A DNA stretch of 10,104 bases from Nitrosomonadaceae bacterium (GCA_919902625.1 CAKKRO010000174.1:1243-11346), one strand, 5' to 3'. Shown: positions 1-6,860, numbered from the stretch's first letter. The notes: generated from the sequence alone by a model not told the origin. Made by a program: numbers and translations.

Positions 1-23
1 CCAGCAATTTTCCTTATGTTGCT

Positions 24-2225
24 TTGCCATATTGCAAAATGAAACCGCCTTATTACAATCTGCTTCAACAAGCTCAAACTTGCGCGCAATCGGCCAGATT
101 TATAGAGATGCTGGCTATTGGCCGGCAGATAATTGAGAACTTCAGCAGTAGCGTTGATGCGGCTTTGGATGTGGGTGCTTTATTCCTGAATTTTGGTTAT
201 TTGACACATGCCCGGAGATGTTTTGAGCGTGCGCGGATGCTGGCTCCCAATGATTTACGCGCGATTGTGAATCTGGCAAATGTGGCACGTGATGCGGGCA
301 ATCATCATGAATCGAAGCAAGGGTATGCGGATTTGTTGAAGCAGGCGCCCAATCATCCGGTGATACGCCGTAATCTGTTGACCAGCCTGGAGTATGATCC
401 GGCTTCATCGGATGCCGAGCGTTTAGCGCAAGCCCGTGCATGGGGCAGATGGGCTATCGATCGGGCGGGGGGAGTTCGTGTTCGTCCTGTCATGCCCGCC
501 ATCGAACAACGTCCGTTACGGATCGGTTATGTTTCTGCGGATTTTTGCCAGCATACGGTTGGGTTGTTCGTAAAGGATGTTATCACGACGCATGATCGTG
601 AGCGGGTGATGGTTTTTGCCTACAGTGCAGGGCAGGTCAAAGATTGGGTGACGGATGCCATCATGGCCGCATGCCAGTTTCGCGATGTTGCTCATGTTGG
701 CGATACGGATGTGGCCGCACTGATTCTCCAAGATAAGATAGATATTCTGGTGGATTTGTCAGGTCATACCGCAGGTTCCAGACTGACAGTATTTGCATAC
801 CGGCCGGCGCCGGTGTTGGTCAACTGGCTGGGTTATTTCGCCACGACGGGGTTGCCATGCATGGATGCCGTATTATTGGATGAGTGGCATGCACCAGAGG
901 GCTTTGAGTCAAAGTTCACTGAGAGCATTATCCGGCTGGCAGCGGGCCGTTTTTGTTATCAACCGGTTCCGTATGCGCCAGAGATTGCATCTTCTCCCTG
1001 GCAACGAAACGGACATATCACTTTCGGATGCTTCAACAATACCGCCAAGCTGAATGAAGAGGTATTGGATGTGTGGGCGCGGATTCTGAGTGCCGTGCCG
1101 GATTCCCGCCTGATCCTGAAGTGGCGAACTTTCAATGACGATCACCTCCGCGAGCAGGTGACCGGAGCATTCGTAGAGCGCGGTATTGCCGCTCACCGTA
1201 TCGAGTTGCGAGGCCCAAGCTTCCACGCCGATCTGCTCAAGGAATATGCGGACATCGATATCGCCCTCGATCCTTTTCCGTTTACCGGTGGATTGACCAG
1301 TTGTGAGGCATTGTGGATGGGGGTACCCATAGTGACCTGGCCGCAAAGCCGGGTGGTCAGCCGCCAGACCTTCGCCATTCTTTCCGCGATCGGTTTGCCG
1401 GAATTGGCAGCTATCGATGCTGATGATTATGTTCGCATTGCCGCCGATCTTGCCTGTAACCAGGGACAATTGCGCAGGTTGCGGGGTACCCTACGGGAGA
1501 AGATGCAACAATCGCCGCTTTGCGATGTTACCAGATTCACGCGCACCCTCGAAGAAGCCTTACATGCGCTCTATCATGAAATTGTTAGAAACCCGGAGGA
1601 ATACCTTATGCAACAAACCAGTAAAACTTTACTTCACGTGGGGGCCGGTCATCCTGAAAGTGGAGCCAAGATTCCGTCTGCATTCCACACTCAGGAATGG
1701 AGGGAAGTACGCTTGGATATTGATCCTGTCAACGAACCGGATATCCTGGGTTCTATGCTTGATATGTCGGCCGTTGCCGACGAAAGTGTGGATGCGATTT
1801 TCTCCGCTCATAATATCGAGCATCTCTATCACAATGAGATTCCGGTTGCATTGAGGGAGTTTCTGAGAGTTTTAAGGCCGGATGGTTTTGTCGTCATTAA
1901 TTGCCCTGATCTCCAAGCTGCGGCACAGATGATTGCCGAGGATCGGATGATGGATGTAGCCTACAATTCACCGGCAGGCCCTGTAACGCCATACGATATT
2001 GTTTTCTCACACAGGCTGTTCACCGGGAGAGACAAGCCTTTCATGGCACACCATAGTGGATTTACATTAAAAGTATTAATGGGTACGGTGGTGTCAAATG
2101 GCTTCCTATCTGTAGGGGGGAAGCGGCGGCCTGCGGCGTTTGATTTGTGGGTGGTGGCAACAAAAATGAAAATACCGGAAGAGCAATTAAGAGTATTAGC
2201 TGAGCAGGTGTTGCCAGCTTCTTGA
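24..2225 (+). CDS. TPR/SPINDLY-type O-linked glycosyltransferase fused to a SAM-dependent methyltransferase domain (5' end uncertain)
   Basis: Probable cytoplasmic O-GlcNAc-transferase-like enzyme that transfers a sugar from a nucleotide donor to Ser/Thr of proteins, with a second methyltransferase activity. Numbering from the TTG at 24: residues about 10-120 are TPR-like helical repeats; about 163-520 match glycosyltransferase family 41. Visible signatures are GYVSADFCQH (168-177), SGHTAG (246-251), the RPAP..WLGY segment (260-271), FNNTAKLNEE (337-346, K342 aligning with the donor-phosphate lysine of human OGT) and DPFPFTGGLTS (416-426). Residues 535-713 form a class I methyltransferase: LLHVGAGHPESG as motif I, acidic LDID at 564-567, IEHL at 598-601 and LRVLRPDGFVVI at 614-625. 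The frame is open leftward to base 3, so the gene may begin outside the window; otherwise TTG 24 or ATG 39 would start it, and neither has a clear Shine-Dalgarno. Domain assignment is firm; the acceptor protein and the methyl acceptor are unknown. Confidence 0.85.
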   Translation: MPYCKMKPPYYNLLQQAQTCAQSARFIEMLAIGRQIIENFSSSVDAALDVGALFLNFGYLTHARRCFERARMLAPNDLRAIVNLANVARDAGNHHESKQGYADLLKQAPNHPVIRRNLLTSLEYDPASSDAERLAQARAWGRWAIDRAGGVRVRPVMPAIEQRPLRIGYVSADFCQHTVGLFVKDVITTHDRERVMVFAYSAGQVKDWVTDAIMAACQFRDVAHVGDTDVAALILQDKIDILVDLSGHTAGSRLTVFAYRPAPVLVNWLGYFATTGLPCMDAVLLDEWHAPEGFESKFTESIIRLAAGRFCYQPVPYAPEIASSPWQRNGHITFGCFNNTAKLNEEVLDVWARILSAVPDSRLILKWRTFNDDHLREQVTGAFVERGIAAHRIELRGPSFHADLLKEYADIDIALDPFPFTGGLTSCEALWMGVPIVTWPQSRVVSRQTFAILSAIGLPELAAIDADDYVRIAADLACNQGQLRRLRGTLREKMQQSPLCDVTRFTRTLEEALHALYHEIVRNPEEYLMQQTSKTLLHVGAGHPESGAKIPSAFHTQEWREVRLDIDPVNEPDILGSMLDMSAVADESVDAIFSAHNIEHLYHNEIPVALREFLRVLRPDGFVVINCPDLQAAAQMIAEDRMMDVAYNSPAGPVTPYDIVFSHRLFTGRDKPFMAHHSGFTLKVLMGTVVSNGFLSVGGKRRPAAFDLWVVATKMKIPEEQLRVLAEQVLPAS
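1595..1610 (+). promoter_or_regulatory. Internal ribosome binding site at the glycosyltransferase/methyltransferase joint
   Basis: GGAGGA at 1595-1600 is followed after 7 bases by ATG 1608-1610, in frame with the long ORF (residue M529). This is a better initiation signal than anything at the start of the gene, and it falls exactly between the end of the GT41 domain (about residue 520) and motif I of the methyltransferase (about 535). It could allow a separate 205-residue methyltransferase to be made, or be a relic of a former two-gene arrangement. Translation from it is inferred. Confidence 0.5.
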
Positions 2226-2264
2226 GAATCCAGGGATTCGAAGTCTGATGGAGATAGATTAAGG

Positions 2265-2340
2265 AAGCTCTCAACAAGTTGATTGAGCTTATGGTTCATA
2301 ACAAACCATCATCACAGTTGTAATCAACGATGTTATCGTT
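2265..2340. repeat. Three successive small inverted repeats downstream of the glycosyltransferase gene
   Basis: Dyads: AAGCTC-TCAAC (2265-2275) with GTTGA-TT-GAGCTT (2278-2290), containing a 2-base bulge; ATGGTT (2291-2296) with AACCAT (2304-2309); AACGAT (2326-2331) with ATCGTT (2335-2340). None is followed by a clear T-tract, so they are poor intrinsic terminators. They lie in the 270-base gap 2226-2495, which carries no convincing gene. Just after them, GTTCATCCTGAG (from 2338) resembles a degraded copy of the short dispersed repeats with a GTTC...CTGAGC...GTCGAA core seen in many proteobacteria; that match is from memory. Confidence 0.4.
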
Positions 2341-2400
2341 CATCCTGAGATTATCAAAGGGCTTAATCAGAATCTCTTCAATGTTTTCATCTCAATCTAT

Positions 2401-2429
2401 TTGACATGGTAGTCATACCAATCAACAAT
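2401..2429 (+). promoter_or_regulatory. Candidate promoter with an overlapping dyad, upstream of the protease gene
   Basis: A perfect -35 hexamer TTGACA (2401-2406) is followed after 17 bases by AACAAT (2424-2429), which matches 4 of 6 positions of the -10 consensus. The spacer contains the dyad TGGTA-GTCA-TACCA (2407-2420), flanked by TTGA and TCAA, giving a nearly symmetric site over 2401-2425. Such a placement fits a repressor operator. The site is about 67 bases upstream of the protease ATG. The -10 is weak and no regulator is identifiable. Confidence 0.35.
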
Positions 2430-2495
2430 AGTGTTTCCCTTGCCACAAGGCGCCAGTTTTGAATAACTTTCCCGGTTGATGGAAATACTGAATTC

Positions 2496-3701
2496 ATGGT
2501 CACTACCGTTACTCATTATAGCGACCCGCGCAATCGTGCTTATCCAGGCGAGGGCTACGATGGTGTTGTTCGTATCAGCGTTGGCGGTAAGTCAGGCACG
2601 GGTGTGTTACTTTACGATGGCAAAGCTATTCTTACTGTGGCGCATCTCTTTTCTCAAAGTAGCTTGACGGCGAGCATCCTGTTTGAGACCACAAAGGGAA
2701 CCCAGACATTGAGTTCGGATAAAGTCACCATCCATCCAAATTACGATGCAATCAATGAAAATAATGATCTTGCGCTCGTCTGGCTTTCCGCTGCAGCGCC
2801 TGTGGCGGCAGAACGCTATACACTTTACCGCAACAGCGATGAAACCGGTCAGACGATGACACTGGTGGGCTACGGCACTCCAGGCACGGGAAGCAGTGGA
2901 ACGTTTGCTAATAACGGAAGTATATTACGCCTGAAAGCTAATAATCAGTTCGATGCAGATATCGGCACATTGAAGAATTCCTTGGGTGCTGCGATGGGGT
3001 GGATTCCGCTTGCCGGGACGCAACTGGTGGCGGATTTTGACGATGGTACGATTAGCCATGATGCGGTCGGCAATCTCATTAATCGAAGTGGTCTTGGATT
3101 GGGTAACAATGAGGGGTTGATTGCTCCAGGGGATAGTGGCGGTCCTGCTTTTATCAATGGGCAGGTGACCGGCGTTGCCAGCTATACTGCCAGTTTGGGT
3201 CTGGGCAATATTAATCCGGATATTGATTCTTTATCCAACAGCAGTTATGGAGAGATCGCTGCCTGGCAGCGAGTAAGTGTCTTTCAGCAATGGATTGATC
3301 AAAATTTGCGGGCGCAGTATCCGAATGTACCGGCAAAACCGGAAGAGGTACAGAAGCAAATCGGTGAAGGCAATAGCGGAACCAGCTATACCTATTTTTT
3401 ATTACAGTTCACCGGAATGCGATCAGATCTCAATCAACTATTGAGCGTGGAGTATGCCACGCGTGATGGGACGGCAAATGCGGGTAGTGATTATCTTGCC
3501 GTGCAGGGGAAGCTGGTGCTCTATCCGAATGAGAGTCAGGCCGTGATACCGGTGGAGATTATCGGAGACACTGTTTCAGAATCCAATGAGACTTTTTATC
3601 TTGATGTAGTCAATCCAGTTGGAGGTAATTTTGCGGAAGAGGCTGTGAAATTGACCGCTATGCGTACTATCCTTAACGATGATGGCATCATATGGAGCTG
3701 A
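2496..3701 (+). CDS. Trypsin-like serine protease with C-terminal Calx-beta domain
   Basis: 401-residue S1-family (chymotrypsin fold) peptidase. The catalytic triad is visible: H50 in LTVAHLF, D91 in NNDLALVWL, and S214 in PGDSGGPAF. Residues about 20-270 form the protease; about 288-397 form one Calx-beta domain, with the typical SVEYATRDGTA..GSDY stretch and the ending TILNDDG, a beta-sandwich often found in extracellular calcium-binding proteins. There is no N-terminal signal peptide or membrane segment, and the whole protein has no cysteine, so none of the disulfides of classical trypsins. This combination is common in unfolded substrates of type I secretion, but no RTX nonapeptides or obvious C-terminal secretion signal are seen, and no transporter genes lie in the window. 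ATG 2496 is the only start in the frame after the stop at 2460; its Shine-Dalgarno is weak. Protease assignment is firm; export is inferred. Confidence 0.88.
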   Translation: MVTTVTHYSDPRNRAYPGEGYDGVVRISVGGKSGTGVLLYDGKAILTVAHLFSQSSLTASILFETTKGTQTLSSDKVTIHPNYDAINENNDLALVWLSAAAPVAAERYTLYRNSDETGQTMTLVGYGTPGTGSSGTFANNGSILRLKANNQFDADIGTLKNSLGAAMGWIPLAGTQLVADFDDGTISHDAVGNLINRSGLGLGNNEGLIAPGDSGGPAFINGQVTGVASYTASLGLGNINPDIDSLSNSSYGEIAAWQRVSVFQQWIDQNLRAQYPNVPAKPEEVQKQIGEGNSGTSYTYFLLQFTGMRSDLNQLLSVEYATRDGTANAGSDYLAVQGKLVLYPNESQAVIPVEIIGDTVSESNETFYLDVVNPVGGNFAEEAVKLTAMRTILNDDGIIWS

Positions 3702-3778
3702 TTGGTCGAAATAATATTGTTTGGGGCATGAGTATGTGTCCACGAGATGACAGGGATTCCGATTAACGGAGGAGGCTT

Positions 3779-3886
3779 ATGTCTATCTTCTGCATAATAC
3801 GGATTTGGTGGGAGTGTCTGCTCAGATTTTTTAATAAATGTGTTTTTGCAAGTATAGTAAAAGTACTTGCTTATTCTTTTTTCTGA
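3779..3886 (+). CDS. Possible small hydrophobic 35-residue peptide or leader ORF
   Basis: ATG 3779 is preceded by an exceptionally strong Shine-Dalgarno, GGAGGAGG at 3768-3775. The ORF ends with TGA at 3884-3886, 17 bases before the next gene. The peptide begins MSIFCIIRIWWECLLRFF and ends VLAYSFF; it is rich in Ile, Phe and Trp, has three cysteines and several basic residues, and could insert in a membrane. The last third of the ORF overlaps a terminator-like hairpin, so it may be a regulatory leader peptide rather than a functional protein. No family is recognised, and it may be chance reading of a non-coding leader. Confidence 0.3.
   Translation: MSIFCIIRIWWECLLRFFNKCVFASIVKVLAYSFF
3848..3883 (+). 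terminator. Intrinsic terminator-like hairpin between the protease and methyltransferase genes
   Basis: GCAAGTA (3848-3854) pairs perfectly with TACTTGC (3864-3870) across a 9-base loop, followed by a T-rich run TTATTCTTTTTTC (3871-3883). The stem is only 7 bp with 3 G-C pairs, so efficiency would be moderate. It would end transcripts from the protease gene, yet its end lies only about 20 bases before the next start codon, leaving almost no room for a separate promoter downstream. This suggests partial read-through or attenuation. Confidence 0.45.
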
Positions 3887-3903
3887 TTCCATAGAGGGGA
3901 TTT

Positions 3904-5439
3904 ATGAACGACTGGACTGCAGGCTATGTGGCTGATATCGGCTACACATTTGGTTACTATACTGAGCTTAATCCATTAAGGGTCAGGCAGATCTTTTTGC
4001 ATGCCGGATTGAAATATCCTGATGTGGGAACTGCTTGTGAATTGGGTTTTGGTCAGGGAATGAGTGTCAATCTGCATGCGGCAGCTTCCATAACCGAATG
4101 GTATGGGACAGATTTTAATCCCTCGCAAGCAGGATTCGCCCAAGAGCTGGCTGCTGTTTCAGGTTCGGGTGCCCGGTTGTTCGATGATGCCTTTGCCAGT
4201 TTTGCACATCGAACTGATTTGCCGGATTTTGACTATATTGGGGTACATGGCATCTGGAGTTGGATCAGTGACGAGAACCGGGCGGTCATTGTCGATTTTG
4301 TCCGCCGTAAGCTGAAGGTGGGAGGGGTTCTGTATATCAGTTATAACACGTTGCCGGGTTGGGCAACATTTGCTCCCATGCGGCATCTGATGACTGAACA
4401 TGTAGAAATCATGGGCTCTGAAGGGTACGGTATTATCAACCGCATTAATGGTGCGCTCGAATTCTCAGAGAAGCTGTTGACGATTAATCCGGTTTTTGCG
4501 CGCGCTAATCCGCAAATTGCAGAACGTATCAAGAAGGTTAAGGAACAGAACCGGCACTATCTGGCACATGAATATTTTAATCGTGATTGGCATCCCATGC
4601 ACTTTGCAACCATGGCCGATGGGTTGTCTCCAGCCAAACTCAGCTATGCTTGCTCTGCGCATCATTTGGATCATATTGATGCGATTAATTTTACCGGCGA
4701 GCAGATGGCCTTTCTCAAGGATATTCCCGATGCCATGTTTCGTGAAACCGTGCGGGATTTTATCGTTAATCAGCAATTCCGCCGCGATTACTGGGTCAAG
4801 GGGGCGCGCAAGCTATCCGCATTGGAACAGGTTGAGTTGACGCGTGCACTTCGAGTGATCCTGACAGTGCACCGCGCGGATGTTTCTCTCAAAGTCAACG
4901 GTACGGTAGGAGAGGCTACATTAAATGATTCCGTTTATAATCCCATTCTGGATCTTCTGGCAGATCATAAAATTAAAACACTGGGTCAGATTGAGCAGGC
5001 AATGAAGGGAACTGAAATAACATTACCGCAGATCATACAATCGGTGATGGTGCTAGCCGGATCGGGCCAGATTGTGATGGTACAGGAAGAAAATGTAATC
5101 GCCAGAGCGAAAAAGACTACGGACAAGCTCAATAACCATATCATGAGCAAGGCTGCCGGAAGCGGAGACATTACTTACCTTGCCAGTCCGGTGACGGGAG
5201 GTGGAATAACGGTCGGACGTTTTCAGCAATTATTCTTGCTGGCGATGAGCAGAGGAAAGAGACAGCCGAGTGATTGCGCGCAGTTTGTCTGGCAGATTCT
5301 GGCAGCGCAGGGACAAAAAATCGTTAAAGAAGGAAAGCCATTGGAAACCGGAGAAGAGAATATCAAGGAGCTAACGGAACAAGCAGTTACATTTTTCGAA
5401 AAACAGTTGCCAATTCTGAAGGCTCTGCAGATTGCCTGA
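3904..5439 (+). CDS. SAM-dependent methyltransferase with methyltransferase regulatory domain (protein-lysine methyltransferase-like)
   Basis: 511 residues. The N-terminal class I methyltransferase shows motif I ELGFGQG at 47-52 region, motif II YGTDFNP (67-73), FDYIGVHGIWSWIS (109-122) and GGVLYISYNTLPGW (140-153). The middle, about 215-300, matches the methyltransferase regulatory domain (PF10119), including HLDHIDAINF. The C-terminal 200 residues look like helical or winged-helix segments. This is the architecture of the Rickettsia protein-lysine methyltransferases that act on the outer-membrane protein OmpB, so a protein substrate is likely but unproven. ATG 3904 is chosen because the purine-rich GAGGGGA (3894-3900) lies just upstream and the domain begins at once. 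No signal peptide is seen, so it should act in the cytoplasm, perhaps on a protein before export. It follows the protease gene by 202 bases that include a small ORF and a hairpin. The gene ends 50 bases from convergent pyrF. Confidence 0.85.
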   Translation: MNDWTAGYVADIGYTFGYYTELNPLRVRQIFLHAGLKYPDVGTACELGFGQGMSVNLHAAASITEWYGTDFNPSQAGFAQELAAVSGSGARLFDDAFASFAHRTDLPDFDYIGVHGIWSWISDENRAVIVDFVRRKLKVGGVLYISYNTLPGWATFAPMRHLMTEHVEIMGSEGYGIINRINGALEFSEKLLTINPVFARANPQIAERIKKVKEQNRHYLAHEYFNRDWHPMHFATMADGLSPAKLSYACSAHHLDHIDAINFTGEQMAFLKDIPDAMFRETVRDFIVNQQFRRDYWVKGARKLSALEQVELTRALRVILTVHRADVSLKVNGTVGEATLNDSVYNPILDLLADHKIKTLGQIEQAMKGTEITLPQIIQSVMVLAGSGQIVMVQEENVIARAKKTTDKLNNHIMSKAAGSGDITYLASPVTGGGITVGRFQQLFLLAMSRGKRQPSDCAQFVWQILAAQGQKIVKEGKPLETGEENIKELTEQAVTFFEKQLPILKALQIA

Positions 5440-5489
5440 CATCGTGTTGCAAGGTTACTGGCTAATAATGCAGTTGTGCGGAATAATCT

Positions 5490-6188
5490 TCATACCGCTA
5501 AACCGGATATTTCTGCATGGAGCTGTTGACATACCAGGAGCGGATCGGTTGCCTGGGTGATCGGCCTGCCGATGACTAAATAATCGGCTCCATTCTGGAT
5601 GGCCTGCCGGGGTGTTGTGATTCTTTTCTGATCATCCGCCTGACCGCCGGATGGCCGGATGCCGGGCGTTACGAGGCAAAAATCCTTGCCTGTCTGTTGG
5701 CGCAGATTCGTGGCTTCTAAGGCGGAACAAACCACGCCATCCAGTTTGCAATCCTTGGCTAATTGCGCCAAGCGCTCGACGATCTGCTCAGGACTTCCTT
5801 GTAAGCCGATATCAGTTAGATCATCCTGATCCATGCTAGTCAATAAAGTGACTGCGATAAGCTTGGTTGATCCCTGCGTTATGGCGTTACGCGCAGCCAT
5901 AAGCATTTTCCGTCCGCCCAGCGTATGTACGTTAACCATCCACACACCTAAACTGGCGGCTGCCTTGCAGGCACTGGCAACGGTATTGGGGATATCGTGA
6001 AATTTGAGGTCAAGAAACACATCGAAGCCTTTGCGCATCAACTTTTCAACCAGTTGGGGGCCTGCGGCGGTGAAAAGTTCTTTGCCCACTTTCAAGCGGC
6101 ATAAGCGAGGCTCCAGCCGATTGACCAGCTTTAAAGCATCTTCAGCGCTGCTGAAGTCCAGCGCAACAATGATGCGAGGATCATTCAT
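5490..6188 (-). CDS. pyrF: Orotidine 5'-phosphate decarboxylase
   Basis: Last step of de novo UMP synthesis: decarboxylates OMP to UMP in the cytosol. 232 residues, the normal size of the bacterial type 1 enzyme. The start MNDPRIIVALDF holds substrate-binding D11; K33 lies in RLKVGKELF; the catalytic D-x-K-x-x-D motif is D60-L-K62-F-H-D65; the phosphate-binding loop VTPGIRP is at 173-179 and GRPI at 207-210. All key residues are present. It begins 12 bases after the lapA stop and probably shares its transcript. No good Shine-Dalgarno precedes the ATG, so translation may depend on coupling to lapA. It ends the minus-strand block; no clear terminator is seen in the 50-base gap (5440-5489) to the convergent methyltransferase gene. 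Confidence 0.97.
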   Translation of the reverse strand: MNDPRIIVALDFSSAEDALKLVNRLEPRLCRLKVGKELFTAAGPQLVEKLMRKGFDVFLDLKFHDIPNTVASACKAAASLGVWMVNVHTLGGRKMLMAARNAITQGSTKLIAVTLLTSMDQDDLTDIGLQGSPEQIVERLAQLAKDCKLDGVVCSALEATNLRQQTGKDFCLVTPGIRPSGGQADDQKRITTPRQAIQNGADYLVIGRPITQATDPLLVCQQLHAEISGLAV

Positions 6189-6200
6189 TGAGTGATGAGT

Positions 6201-6410
6201 CTATTTTTTTGGAGTACAGCAGCGTCGCGCAAATAATAGTGTAATCAAAATACCCAGTGTAAAAAACAGCAAAAGAACGGCACTTAAAGGCAGCTCGATT
6301 GATTTGTCCAGATAATATTGCAGCGTGACGGGCTGCGAGTTTTTAGAGGCAAATACAGCGAGAATGACAAAAACTACAATACGTAACAGCCATGTGATTA
6401 AGTTCATCAT
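6201..6410 (-). CDS. lapA: LapA-family inner-membrane protein (DUF1049)
   Basis: 69 residues with two hydrophobic segments, about 4-21 and 39-60, joined by a short loop (NSQPVTLQYYLDKSIELP). This matches the LapA/YciS family, small inner-membrane proteins that work with LapB in coordinating lipopolysaccharide assembly in Enterobacteria. The short C-terminus ARRCCTPKK is basic with two adjacent cysteines and lacks the long coiled-coil tail of some relatives. The first two codons are both ATG (6410 and 6407), with no strong Shine-Dalgarno before either. The neighbour order ihfB-lapA-pyrF supports the call, but lapB, normally next to it, is missing here. Confidence 0.85.
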   Translation of the reverse strand: MMNLITWLLRIVVFVILAVFASKNSQPVTLQYYLDKSIELPLSAVLLLFFTLGILITLLFARRCCTPKK

Positions 6411-6444
6411 AATAATTTAGACCATACGGGTTGAGAGGTAGTTA

Positions 6445-6450
6445 ATTATA
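6445..6450 (-). promoter_or_regulatory. Candidate -10 element for lapA-pyrF
   Basis: The minus strand reads TATAAT at 6450-6445, inside an AT-rich stretch (about 6440-6480) about 35 bases upstream of the lapA start. The best -35 at 17-base spacing is ACGTCA, only 3 of 6. It lies downstream, in the minus direction, of the inverted repeat at 6489-6528, which fits a new start after termination or attenuation of the rpsA-ihfB transcript. Confidence 0.35.
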
Positions 6451-6488
6451 TATTTTAGAATAAACGATGACGTTCAGATCAATAAATG

Positions 6489-6528
6489 TCTGGGTAGTCA
6501 GTTAAAACATCATATTGGACTACCCAGA
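6489..6528 (-). terminator. Inverted repeat after ihfB, probable terminator or attenuator
   Basis: Eleven perfect base pairs: TCTGGGTAGTC (6489-6499) with GACTACCCAGA (6518-6528), across an 18-base loop, plus a possible terminal G-U pair. On the minus strand it follows the ihfB stop by 32 bases and is followed by CATTTATTG, only a weak U-tract, so termination may be partial or the hairpin may protect the upstream mRNA from 3' exonucleases. It is by far the strongest dyad seen in the housekeeping half. Confidence 0.5.
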
Positions 6529-6560
6529 TTAAAGCCGAGTCAATCTAGTCCGGCAACTTG

Positions 6561-6851
6561 CTATTTATTTTCTTTATAATCAACACGTTCGCGCATTTCT
6601 TTGCCCGCCTTGAAATGCGGAACATATTTCTCAGGCACTTTGACTTTCTCACCTGATTTGGGGTTACGTCCCATGCGCGGAGGCCTATAATTCAGGTCAA
6701 AACTACCAAAACCACGTATTTCAATACGCTGACCTTTGGACAGACTCTTTGCCATTGCGTCAATAATCATCTTGACAGAGAGTTCGGCATCTTTGGTAAC
6801 CAGTTGCGGGAAACGTGCTGCAAGTCGAGTAATTAGTTCAGATTTCGTCAT
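6561..6851 (-). CDS. ihfB: Integration host factor subunit beta
   Basis: 96-residue DNA-bending protein of the HU/IHF family that pairs with IhfA to fold the nucleoid and assist promoters, recombination and replication. Recognisable features are the start MTKSELITRLAARFPQL, typical of IhfB rather than HU, the RGFGSF segment (46-51), and the beta-arm GRNPKSGE (61-68) whose proline P64 intercalates into DNA in known IHF structures. A good Shine-Dalgarno AAGGAA (6857-6862 on the minus strand) overlaps the rpsA stop codon; the gap between the genes is 9 bases, so translation is likely coupled. Position after rpsA is the conserved proteobacterial arrangement. Confidence 0.97.
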   Translation of the reverse strand: MTKSELITRLAARFPQLVTKDAELSVKMIIDAMAKSLSKGQRIEIRGFGSFDLNYRPPRMGRNPKSGEKVKVPEKYVPHFKAGKEMRERVDYKENK

Positions 6852-6860
6852 GAAATTTCC

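Noticed and set aside
909..1469. 186-codon antisense frame inside the glycosyltransferase gene
   Set aside because: It lies wholly antisense to clear GT41 coding sequence and shows no recognisable domain.
2226..2239. GAATCC-AG-GGATTC palindrome right after the first gene's stop, considered as a terminator
   Set aside because: The 2-base loop is too small for a good hairpin and no T-tract follows.
3445..3462. Perfect 6-bp hairpin GCGTGG-AGTATG-CCACGC
   Set aside because: It lies inside the protease Calx-beta coding sequence and has no T-tract; it is best explained by codon content.
5440..5489. Bidirectional terminator between the convergent methyltransferase and pyrF genes
   Set aside because: I could not find a convincing stem with flanking T/A tracts in this 50-base gap.
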